DNA from: Acidobacteriota bacterium
GTDB lineage: Bacteria; Acidobacteriota; Holophagae; Acanthopleuribacterales; Acanthopleuribacteraceae
Direction of reading: 5' to 3'
Length of the DNA stretch: 64,000 nucleotides
Assembly: GCA_020637335.1 (NCBI GenBank)
Contig: JACJWC010000006.1
Span: 124,001-188,000, forward strand
In this document: positions 27,264-34,588 of the stretch, piece after piece
Numbering within the stretch: the stretch's first letter is position 1
Layout: each line of letters begins with the position of its first letter
Position numbers and translations under genes: made by a program
The notes under the pieces: generated by a model
Database searches by the model: none
Told to the model about the DNA's origin: nothing
What the model saw: only the letters and a program-made list of their open reading frames with translations

Positions 27264-29030
27264 CTACTTCCTTTTCAAGACCATGATGGTCAAGTCGTCG
27301 ATCATCTTCCCTTTCCCGAATTCCATAACCTGGTTGAGGATATGGTCCTTCGTCTCTTGCGCGGAAAGGTTCTGAGTCTCGTGGAGCAGGATTTGTTCCA
27401 AGCGCTCGTCGCTGAATTCTTCGTTGCGATCGTCCACAATTTCGGACAATCCATCGGTATAGATCAGGAGCTGTGTCCCTTCGCTAAGGGTCACCGTTTC
27501 GCATTCGTAGGGCGGATTGGGAAAAAGGCCGACGACCATACCGCCCTTATCCAATAAGCGAACCGAGCCATTGGGTTCGACCAGAATGGGTCGGTTATGA
27601 CCGGCGTTAATGTAGGTGAGCTGATGATGTGCAGGATCCAGAATCCCAAAAAACAGCGTGACATAGCGATTGTTCTGGGTGCTGAGCACCAATTGTTGGT
27701 TGAGACGTTGAATGGCCTGAACCGGGGAGATCTCCAACAACCCGGCAATCGCGCGCAGACAGCTTTGGGTTGTGGTCATGATCATGGAGGCCGGTAAGGA
27801 TTTACCGCTCACGTCGGCCAAAACCAAAGCGATTCGATTGTCGCTCAGCGGAATCACATCGTAGAAATCGCCGCCAACTTGTTGGTAGGGCCGCATTTCG
27901 ACGGCCATCTCGTATCCGGGCATTTGCGGAATCGTTTTGGGCAGGAGTTGCTGCTGAATCTCACGGGCCAGTTGCAGTTCGCGCTCCATGCGTTTCTTTT
28001 CCAACATTTCCTTGTGCATGGCCACGGTTTCCAATGCGGTTGCGGCTTGGGTCGCAATCGAGCCGAGAAATTCAAAATCTTCATCGGTCAGGGTTTGACC
28101 ATTGAGACGCGGGCCCAGAAACAACCAACCATGAAAGAAGTTCTCGCCGGCGATGGGAAAGACGTAAAGCAGCTTTTGTTCTTCCAAAAAGTTCAAGACC
28201 TGGGGGCAAAACGTTTCGCGTTTCGGGGGACCGGGCTGACAGGCTTGTTCTTTCAGGGAAGGCAGTTCAATCTCCCGACCCTGCAAGGATTTAAGCCCTT
28301 TGGCGTAAGCCACTTGGTAGCGGTTGCCGAATTCCATCAGGACGGCACATCGGCTGATGAAGAAAAGACCCATCAGATTTTTGGCCAAGACCTCGAACAC
28401 ATCGCGTTCTTCATAACAACGGGCAAAAGAGCCTGCCAGTTCATACAGACTGCGCAATTGGAACATCTGTTGTTGCAGTTTGCGATTGAGGATTTCTAAG
28501 TTGCGTTTGGCCAATTGATCGCCGAGGATCACACCGGCAAAATCGGCGATCATGGTCAAAAGCGAAGAAGTCTGCCCGGATGGATCGCCCAACATGGCGC
28601 CACCCAATGCGACCAGTCCGACCAATTGCCGGCCGTTCCACAGCGGAAGCAACCACTGTAAATCGTGACTTTTAGCCCACTTCTGAAGACCTGGACTCAA
28701 TTCGGTTGCGCATGTCAATCGCCTACTGGCGTAATCGTTTTCATTCAGGCTGAGCGAACTCAAGCGTACGGACTGTTTAAAGCCTTTGCGAATACCCACA
28801 CGCCATTTTTGGTTGCCTTTGACCAGGATCAAACCGCGCCGACAGGGGTACTGGCCCAGGATTGTCAGCAGGACATTGTCCAGAATCTCGCGATGACCGG
28901 CCGCACCGTGAAGCGCTGTTATTAGTTCAGTCAAGCAGACCAATTCGGATACCCGGCGGGACAACTGTTGGTCCTTGGGGCAAAGGCCCTGGATTTGTTC
29001 GATCAGTTGCGCGATATGGTCGCTACGCAC
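27264..29030 (-). CDS. RsbU-like PP2C phosphatase with GAF-type sensor region
   Basis: A 588-residue protein with about 340 residues of GAF-like sensor sequence in two blocks, a linker helix (RELQLAREIQQQLLP) and a C-terminal SpoIIE/PP2C phosphatase domain. Phosphatase motifs include VGGDFYDV, LADVSGKSLPA, YINAGHN, YTDGLSE and the terminal DDLTIMV; metal ligands are intact. It would dephosphorylate the STAS protein encoded upstream and so release the switch. Start is GTG 29030, overlapping the anti-sigma kinase stop by 8 nt. Confidence 0.88.
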   Translation of the reverse strand: MRSDHIAQLIEQIQGLCPKDQQLSRRVSELVCLTELITALHGAAGHREILDNVLLTILGQYPCRRGLILVKGNQKWRVGIRKGFKQSVRLSSLSLNENDYASRRLTCATELSPGLQKWAKSHDLQWLLPLWNGRQLVGLVALGGAMLGDPSGQTSSLLTMIADFAGVILGDQLAKRNLEILNRKLQQQMFQLRSLYELAGSFARCYEERDVFEVLAKNLMGLFFISRCAVLMEFGNRYQVAYAKGLKSLQGREIELPSLKEQACQPGPPKRETFCPQVLNFLEEQKLLYVFPIAGENFFHGWLFLGPRLNGQTLTDEDFEFLGSIATQAATALETVAMHKEMLEKKRMERELQLAREIQQQLLPKTIPQMPGYEMAVEMRPYQQVGGDFYDVIPLSDNRIALVLADVSGKSLPASMIMTTTQSCLRAIAGLLEISPVQAIQRLNQQLVLSTQNNRYVTLFFGILDPAHHQLTYINAGHNRPILVEPNGSVRLLDKGGMVVGLFPNPPYECETVTLSEGTQLLIYTDGLSEIVDDRNEEFSDERLEQILLHETQNLSAQETKDHILNQVMEFGKGKMIDDLTIMVLKRK

Positions 29031-29466
29031 CCTTTTGATCCGTGTTTCGATACTTTTTCAGGAGACAACAGTTTTCACTGCCCACCACATAGTCTACCTC
29101 ATCCATAAACTTGGTGATGAGGAGCAGACCTAATCCACCGCGCCTTTTCTCTTGGAGGTATTGGTCCATATCTGGCAGTTTGATGTTTTCTTTATTGAGC
29201 GGCGTTCCGGTGTGGAAAATTTCGATGACAAGCGCCTCACCATCCAAGGTGAACTTCATACGCACTTGTTGGTTGGGGTTCCCTTTGTAGGCATGACGAA
29301 TGACGTTGGTTACGGCTTCATCGCAGGCGATTGCCACCTTACCAGCAACCGAACGATCAAACCCGGCCATCACAGCCGCATTGTTGGCCATGGTGGTAAT
29401 CATGTGAATGTATTGGGTTTGGCTGGGGAAAATGACTTGGATTTCCCCGGTTTGTGTTTCAGTCAT
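29023..29466 (-). CDS. RsbW-like anti-sigma factor serine kinase
   Basis: A 147-residue GHKL ATPase of the RsbW/SpoIIAB class. The N-box is DEAVTNVIRHAYKGN and the G2 box RRGGLGLLLITKFMDEV; the G1 box is degenerate (EIFHTGTP), which is common in this class. It should phosphorylate the STAS protein encoded just upstream and sequester a sigma factor or other partner. ATG 29466 is chosen because it overlaps the STAS stop by 8 nt. No sigma factor gene is adjacent, so the regulated target is unknown. Confidence 0.85.
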   Translation of the reverse strand: MTETQTGEIQVIFPSQTQYIHMITTMANNAAVMAGFDRSVAGKVAIACDEAVTNVIRHAYKGNPNQQVRMKFTLDGEALVIEIFHTGTPLNKENIKLPDMDQYLQEKRRGGLGLLLITKFMDEVDYVVGSENCCLLKKYRNTDQKGA

Positions 29467-29836
29467 CACCAGGTTCCTCATCATTTTGGGGTTGGCGGGA
29501 AGCCGACAAGGCCTCCTCCTCGCTTGCGAATACTTGAAAAAGGTGGGTAAAGCCCAGGGTATCAAAGATGTGAAAAACGGTTTCGTTCATGTTGCACAGG
29601 AACAAAAACCCGCTGTTTTCTTGGATTTCCTCAATGACACCCATCAAAACGCCCAGTCCACTGCTGTTGATATAGCTTAAGGACTGACAATTGATCAGAA
29701 TCTGAAAATGACCCTGCTCGATCGCAGACTGAATGGAAGATTCAAAGTCATGGACGGTATGGGCATTGATAAAACCCTGCGGGTAAAAGACCCGGGTACT
29801 ATCCTTGTCATGACAATGAATTTGCAGCTCGGACAT
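29459..29836 (-). CDS. STAS-domain anti-anti-sigma factor (RsbV-like)
   Basis: A 125-residue protein with one STAS domain. The phosphorylatable Ser region is YINSSGLGVLMG (S58/S59), where many homologues have Asp-Ser. The last about 15 residues are acidic and probably disordered. ATG 29836 follows AAGGAG with good spacing; an ATG two codons earlier overlaps that site. First gene of the four-gene signalling operon. Confidence 0.87.
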   Translation of the reverse strand: MSELQIHCHDKDSTRVFYPQGFINAHTVHDFESSIQSAIEQGHFQILINCQSLSYINSSGLGVLMGVIEEIQENSGFLFLCNMNETVFHIFDTLGFTHLFQVFASEEEALSASRQPQNDEEPGDD

Positions 29837-29957
29837 TTTCATCTCCTTGACGATACCAGCGTGCGCCGGTTTAAGGTTATACGAAGCATGGAGGAGGGGG
29901 TTTCGACCCACTCCCGTTTAGACAGAGACCTGTGGGCCGATTATAAGTAGATTGTGA

Positions 29958-30554
29958 TTATTTTTCAAAAACGGAATGTTGTTGTAACAAAGTCAGCAAC
30001 TGTTGAAAGGCTTTTCCGCGATGACTAATGCGATTTTTCACATCAAGTTCTAGCTCAGCGGTGGTTGGACCGTCCCATTCGGTCGCAAAAATGGGGTCAT
30101 AACCAAAGCCCTTATCGCCGCGCTCGGCCAGGGTAATAAAGCCTTCAATGGTCGCTTCGGCAGAAAGATAAGTGCGCCCATCAAAAAACACGGCCGCACA
30201 ACAGAAGCGCGCTGTGCGGTACTCGGGTTCAACGCTCTTGAGTAAATCCAAAAGATAACGGCGTTTTTCCATGTGGGTTTCCAAACCGCCGAAGCGCGCG
30301 GAATGAATGCCGGGTGCTCCGCCTAAGGCATCGACTTCCAATCCCGAATCATCCGCAACCACCGGTAAACCGCTTAAACGCTGGTAATAAAAGGCTTTTT
30401 GTTTAGAGTTTTCCAGGAAAGACTCGCCCGTTTCGGGACAATCGGCAGGCAGGGCCAAGTCCTTTAAACAGACCAGTTCCACCCCAAAAGGGGCGAGAAG
30501 GGCGGTTAACTCTTCAACTTTTCCCGGATTACCGGTGGCCATCAGCAACTTCAT
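29958..30554 (-). CDS. rdgB: Non-canonical purine NTP pyrophosphatase
   Basis: A 198-residue Ham1/RdgB-family enzyme that hydrolyses XTP/ITP/dITP to monophosphates and keeps deaminated purines out of nucleic acids. MATGNPGKVEEL is the N-terminal substrate loop, VADDSGLEVDALGGAPGIHSAR carries the catalytic/metal Asp residues, GFGYDPIF and the terminal SHRGKA complete the signature. Its ATG overlaps the rph stop (ATGA), the classic rph-rdgB pairing. Confidence 0.94.
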   Translation of the reverse strand: MKLLMATGNPGKVEELTALLAPFGVELVCLKDLALPADCPETGESFLENSKQKAFYYQRLSGLPVVADDSGLEVDALGGAPGIHSARFGGLETHMEKRRYLLDLLKSVEPEYRTARFCCAAVFFDGRTYLSAEATIEGFITLAERGDKGFGYDPIFATEWDGPTTAELELDVKNRISHRGKAFQQLLTLLQQHSVFEK

Positions 30555-31288
30555 GCCAACCACGCCGTTGTTAAGCCCGCTTGGCTTAAACACTCTTTCT
30601 GCCGCTGGATCAGGAGACCGATTGCACTTTTCCCCAACCGCAACATGTCCTGCAGTTGCGTTTCAGTGAAGGGTGCGTGTTCGGCAGTGCCCTGAATCTC
30701 TACAATTTGTTGCGTATGGGTCATGACCAGGTTCAAGTCCACATCGATACTGCTGTCTTCTTCATAATCGAGATCGACCACCACTTGACCCTCCTTAACA
30801 CCCAACGAGATTGCTGCAACCCCATTTATCAAGGGAATGGCATTAAAGTCTTCGCGTTTTTTCCACAAACACAACGCCAATGCCACGTAACCACCCGTTA
30901 TTGATGCAGTACGCGTTCCGCCATCCGCTTCAATGACATCGCAATCGACGGTAATGGTTTTCTCACCCAACTTGTCCAAATCAACACAGGTTCTAAGCGC
31001 GCGGCCAATCAGGCGCTGAATCTCTACTGTTCGCCCCGTTTGCTTGCCTTTGGATGCTTCCCTTTGGTTGCGTTGACTGGTGGAGGCAGGCAACATCCCG
31101 TATTCGGCCGTGATCCAACCGGTGCCCTTGTTCTTGAGGAACGGTGGGACGCGATCCTCGATGCTCGCGGTACAAATGACTCGAGTCCTGCCAATTTCTA
31201 TCAGAACAGAGCCTTCGGCATTGCCGATGAAACCGGGCGTCAATCGCAGCGGGCGCATCTGGTTGGGTGCGCGATCATAACTTCGCAT
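30551..31288 (-). CDS. rph: Ribonuclease PH
   Basis: A 245-residue phosphorolytic exoribonuclease that trims tRNA 3' ends. MRSYDRAPNQMRPL is the usual start, followed by GWITAEYGMLPASTSQRNQRE and DCDVIEADGGTRTASITGG, which include the phosphate-binding and catalytic residues. ATG 31288 follows AAGGAT. A longer in-frame extension upstream has no homology. Operon with rdgB. Confidence 0.95.
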   Translation of the reverse strand: MRSYDRAPNQMRPLRLTPGFIGNAEGSVLIEIGRTRVICTASIEDRVPPFLKNKGTGWITAEYGMLPASTSQRNQREASKGKQTGRTVEIQRLIGRALRTCVDLDKLGEKTITVDCDVIEADGGTRTASITGGYVALALCLWKKREDFNAIPLINGVAAISLGVKEGQVVVDLDYEEDSSIDVDLNLVMTHTQQIVEIQGTAEHAPFTETQLQDMLRLGKSAIGLLIQRQKECLSQAGLTTAWLA

Positions 31289-31387
31289 GAAAAGATCCTT
31301 TTTAATAAGTGTCGGTTTGAAAGAAAAAACCGCAAACAAAGCCGCCATTATAACAGCCTGGCGCCTACCTGCCCAGAAACCCCTGAC

Positions 31388-31873
31388 TTAAGCCCGTTTT
31401 TTGAGCAATGGGCGTATGTCAGCAGAATGTTCAGGAAATTGATCGAGCAGGGACGCATTGGCCATTTCAAAGTCGGCAAAATCAAAGCCCGGCGCAACCG
31501 TACACCCCACCAAGGCAAAATGGTCGGGATGCGGATCGGCCAGTCGCGCCGCAAACCAACTCCGAGCCGGAACCCAGTGCTGGGGATACGCTTCAGCCTC
31601 AATACCCAGGCGAAGCACGCGATAGCCGTCCGAATCCAACACATGGATTTCCAGAGTTTGGCCGGCATAAAAGTGCCAACCTTCATCGGAGCGTATGCGG
31701 TGCCAACAGGAAAAGTCATTGGCCTTTAGCAGGTAATAAATACCCGTTCCTGCGGAACGTGTCCTTTTGGTGTCCCACGGAACCGGAAGTTGGAGTTCCG
31801 CGCGATAGGTTTCTTTATAAAACCCTCCCTCCGGATGCGGCACCAGGCCGAGCTGTTGTACCCAATCGGTCAT
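31388..31873 (-). CDS. Cupin_5 / DUF985 family protein
   Basis: A 161-residue cupin of the DUF985 type. Features are PHPEGGFYKETYRAE at the N-terminus, IYYLLKANDFSCWHRI, then DEGWHFYAG with His, and FALVGCTVAPGFDFADFE at the C-terminus. Some family members are sugar-binding or epimerase-like; no reaction can be assigned here. ATG 31873 overlaps the nth stop (ATGA), so it is co-translated with the repair gene. Confidence 0.85.
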   Translation of the reverse strand: MTDWVQQLGLVPHPEGGFYKETYRAELQLPVPWDTKRTRSAGTGIYYLLKANDFSCWHRIRSDEGWHFYAGQTLEIHVLDSDGYRVLRLGIEAEAYPQHWVPARSWFAARLADPHPDHFALVGCTVAPGFDFADFEMANASLLDQFPEHSADIRPLLKKRA

Positions 31874-32520
31874 GACACGCCCTGAATCTGGACGTGAGGT
31901 TGGCAGGCCAAACAGATGGGGCACTGCTCGAGTTGATGACCACGTGCCGGACAATACTCGCGCCCATAATAAATGATCTGCAAGTGCAATTTGTTCCAGG
32001 CTGCACGTGGGAACAAGCGCTTCAAATCTTTCTCGGTCTGGACAACATTTTTTCCAGAGCTTAGCCGCCAGCGTTGGGCCAGCCGATGAATGTGCGTATC
32101 GACTGGAAAAGCTGGCACGCCAAAGGCTTGGGCCATTACGACCGATGCAGTTTTGTGTCCCACGCCCGGCAACGCTTCCAGCGCTTCAAAGTCCTGGGGC
32201 ACCTGACCTTTGTGCTGATCGAGCAAAATGTGGCTAAGTTGCGATATCGCTTTGGCTTTTTGCGGCGACAGGCCACACGGCCGAATGATCGCCTGAATAG
32301 TCTCCACCGGGAGACGCGCCATTAACTCCGGTCGATCCGCTTGGGCAAAAAGCGTTGGCGTGACCTCATTAACCCGCTTATCCGTGCACTGGGCGGAGAG
32401 CAAAACCGCGATCAGTAAGGTAAAAGGATCGCGGTGGTCCAGCGGGACAGGTGTTTCCGGATAAAGCCGATCCAGCGTGTTTTGGATAAAGGCAACCCGT
32501 TCCTTTTTGCGTAACCCCAT
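31870..32520 (-). CDS. nth: Endonuclease III (DNA glycosylase/AP lyase)
   Basis: A 216-residue base-excision repair enzyme. The helix-hairpin-helix LPGVGHKTA includes catalytic Lys123, and VDTH holds Asp141. The C-terminal Fe-S loop is unusual: cysteines at 190, 200, 203 and 206 (C-X9-C-X2-C-X2-C) in place of the canonical C-X6-C-X2-C-X5-C. The overall span is the same, but the second Cys is displaced. It lies 1 bp after the amidohydrolase gene and overlaps the cupin gene. Confidence 0.92.
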   Translation of the reverse strand: MGLRKKERVAFIQNTLDRLYPETPVPLDHRDPFTLLIAVLLSAQCTDKRVNEVTPTLFAQADRPELMARLPVETIQAIIRPCGLSPQKAKAISQLSHILLDQHKGQVPQDFEALEALPGVGHKTASVVMAQAFGVPAFPVDTHIHRLAQRWRLSSGKNVVQTEKDLKRLFPRAAWNKLHLQIIYYGREYCPARGHQLEQCPICLACQPHVQIQGVS

Positions 32521-32521
32521 A

Positions 32522-33946
32522 TCAGGCGTTACCTGCAGCCTCTTGGGTTATTTCCTGGCCGGCCTTATCCTGGGTCTGGTGTTCCAGGGAGCGATTAAAG
32601 GCAGCGCTCCAATCGTCCAGTTTGCGATAGGCCCGATCCAATTTGGCCGATTTGAATGCCGGCGAGCTATAAACCTCTTCGCCGTGAACGACAGTTTGTG
32701 TAACCAAACCATTGCGCCAGCCCATCATCAACAAGTTTTGGAAGGTTGGCCCATTAAAATCCCAGTGGGGCCGATAATCAGGGCCTTCCAAGGAGACGCA
32801 AATGAAATCTGCAGGACTGCCAGGCATGAGCTGACCTTCGCTGCCGCCCAACATGGCTTGAGGGACCGAACTCACGTATTCGAACAGTTGGTTGGGAGTG
32901 CGTTGAGCCATGATGTTCATGCGCCCCATACTCCGCCTCAATTCGTATTCCATCGCCTGAAATTCATGGCATGGCGCGAAATTCAGATTCATACTGGCCA
33001 TTTCCGAGCCAAAGGTTATCGGAATATCCAATTTGTAGATGTGGCCATAATCGGGTAACTGTTCGCCTTTGGCTTGGGATGAGGTCGGACAAGTAATCAA
33101 TCCAGCGGCGCAATCTTTGAGCATTTTCAACTCTTCACGCTCAAGATAGTTGGCATGAACGACCACCAGCCCATTTTTGAGCAGGCCCATTTTTTCGATG
33201 GCGCGTAATGGAGTCGTGCCGTACTGGACTTGCGCTTCTTCTAGATCACGGGGGTGGGTCGCCAGTTGGATGTGCAGCGGTTTGTGATATTTGCGGGCCA
33301 AATCGGAGGCCGCAATAATGGCCTCAGCAGAAGTATGCGCCAAGCTGTGCACGCCGGGAACGATGCGCACATGCGTGTGATTCTTGTACGTTTCCTGCAG
33401 CCGCACAAATTGACGAATACTTTCGTCGAGTGGCTCGATAAACGCTTTGGTCTCTTCGCTGTTACCCTGGTCGAAAAGGGCGTAAACAAGGGTAATCTTT
33501 ATGCCCATCTCAAGCGCAATGCGAATGGCTTTTTCGGCAAGACTCTCGCCCTTTTTCTCAAATCCACCGTGGTGAAGATAATGAAACTCACCCACGTTGC
33601 TAATGCCCGATTTGAGTTGTTCCGCATAGGCCGTTCGGTAAATGGCTTCCATTAAATCTTCGTCGATCATTTGGCTAAACGGATAAACCAATTGACCCAT
33701 GTAGTCATCCAACTGGTTGGTCTGTGCAGCGATCCCTTTAAACAGTTGGTGGAAGCCCTGATGGTGAGGGTTCACAAATGCCGGCAGAATGACAGATTGG
33801 GGATAATGGTTGACATGACGGGCCCGTGCAACAAGTTGTTTGCGCGGACCACTGGCTTGAATAATGCCTTGATCATCGACCATCATGGCCCAATCGCGCT
33901 CAAACCTGCCACGCACCCACATTCGCTCGGCCGACCATACCCGCAT
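32522..33946 (-). CDS. Amidohydrolase-superfamily protein, HutF-like, with degenerate metal site
   Basis: A 474-residue protein of the amidohydrolase superfamily. GEFHYLHH (119-126) and the N-terminal LPAFVN segment resemble formimidoylglutamate deiminase (HutF) and related deaminases. By eye, the usual metal and catalytic positions are altered: the HxH motif reads HHQ (61-63), HxxE reads QLAT (227-230), the strand-6 VHATH reads VHANY, and the GSD metal Asp is E315. It may be a non-hydrolytic relative or use different ligands. It starts 5 bp after smpB and ends 1 bp before nth, suggesting one operon. Family secure, reaction unknown. Confidence 0.75.
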   Translation of the reverse strand: MRVWSAERMWVRGRFERDWAMMVDDQGIIQASGPRKQLVARARHVNHYPQSVILPAFVNPHHQGFHQLFKGIAAQTNQLDDYMGQLVYPFSQMIDEDLMEAIYRTAYAEQLKSGISNVGEFHYLHHGGFEKKGESLAEKAIRIALEMGIKITLVYALFDQGNSEETKAFIEPLDESIRQFVRLQETYKNHTHVRIVPGVHSLAHTSAEAIIAASDLARKYHKPLHIQLATHPRDLEEAQVQYGTTPLRAIEKMGLLKNGLVVVHANYLEREELKMLKDCAAGLITCPTSSQAKGEQLPDYGHIYKLDIPITFGSEMASMNLNFAPCHEFQAMEYELRRSMGRMNIMAQRTPNQLFEYVSSVPQAMLGGSEGQLMPGSPADFICVSLEGPDYRPHWDFNGPTFQNLLMMGWRNGLVTQTVVHGEEVYSSPAFKSAKLDRAYRKLDDWSAAFNRSLEHQTQDKAGQEITQEAAGNA

Positions 33947-33951
33947 GCGCT

Positions 33952-34410
33952 TTAGCCCCCCCGGCGCGATTTCATTGCGGCCTTGGCCTCGCGGTCCAAG
34001 TCTTTTGTGCGCAACGTTTCGCGTTTATCATGGAGTTTCTTACCCCGAACGAGTCCCAGCTCACATTTGGCATAACCCTTTTTGAAATAGATCTTAAGGG
34101 GCACAATCGTAAGCCCTTTTTCGGCGGTTTTCCCGCGCCACTTGTTCATTTCGCGTTCATGGAGGAGTAACTTGCGCGCCCGAAGTGGCAAATGATTGGC
34201 ATATCCCCCATTCTCATAAGGAGAAATATGGACCGAGATTAGGAACGCCTCGTTGCCTTTTAATTGAACGTAACCATCCCCAAGATTAGCTTTGCCTGCA
34301 CGTAACGCTTTAACTTCGGAACCAAGCAATACCATGCCCGCTTCCAGAGTTTCCAAAATTTCATAGTTAAAACGCGCTTTGCGGTTATCGGCGACAATTG
34401 AGATGCTCAT
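33952..34410 (-). CDS. smpB: SsrA-binding protein SmpB
   Basis: A 152-residue tmRNA-binding protein for ribosome rescue. Signature segments are GSEVKALRAGKANLGDGYV, the NHLPLRARKLLLHEREM stretch, and KKGYAKCELGLVRGKK, ending in the basic C-terminal tail that enters the decoding site. ATG 34410 gives the normal N-terminus; no strong Shine-Dalgarno is seen. A TATGAT -10-like hexamer (complement of 34459-34464) lies upstream. No tmRNA gene was recognised in the window. Confidence 0.95.
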   Translation of the reverse strand: MSISIVADNRKARFNYEILETLEAGMVLLGSEVKALRAGKANLGDGYVQLKGNEAFLISVHISPYENGGYANHLPLRARKLLLHEREMNKWRGKTAEKGLTIVPLKIYFKKGYAKCELGLVRGKKLHDKRETLRTKDLDREAKAAMKSRRGG

Positions 34411-34435
34411 GAGTGGTTGGGGAGGTCCATTTTCC

Positions 34436-34456
34436 AGTGGGGGGACTAGCCCCACT
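34436..34456. repeat. Short inverted repeat in the smpB leader
   Basis: Arms AGTGGGG and CCCCACT around a 7-nt loop, ending 26 nt before the smpB start codon. It has no T-run. It lies just downstream of the -10-like TATGAT, so it would be at the 5' end of an smpB transcript. Confidence 0.5.
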
Positions 34457-34480
34457 TTATCATAAGTCTAAGAAGAATCA

Positions 34481-34532
34481 AGGCATGCAATCCAGTGCGT
34501 ACCAAAGAAACACCAAGTAGGATGGCATGCCT
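34481..34532. repeat. Inverted repeat between lon and smpB
   Basis: Arms AGGCATGCAATCC (34481-34493) and GGATGGCATGCCT (34520-34532) pair over 13 positions with one mismatch, around a 26-nt loop. It lies 3' of lon on the minus strand and is followed by a T-rich TTGATTCTTCTT run, so it may act as a weak lon terminator. Confidence 0.55.
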
Positions 34533-34588
34533 AGCTTCAATTCTACCTGAATCCATTGGAGCAGGGAGAAAAGAGCCGCATTTCAGAT

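Noticed and set aside
27879..28499. 206-codon plus-strand frame
   Set aside because: Opposite the RsbU-like gene; no ribosome binding site or family features.
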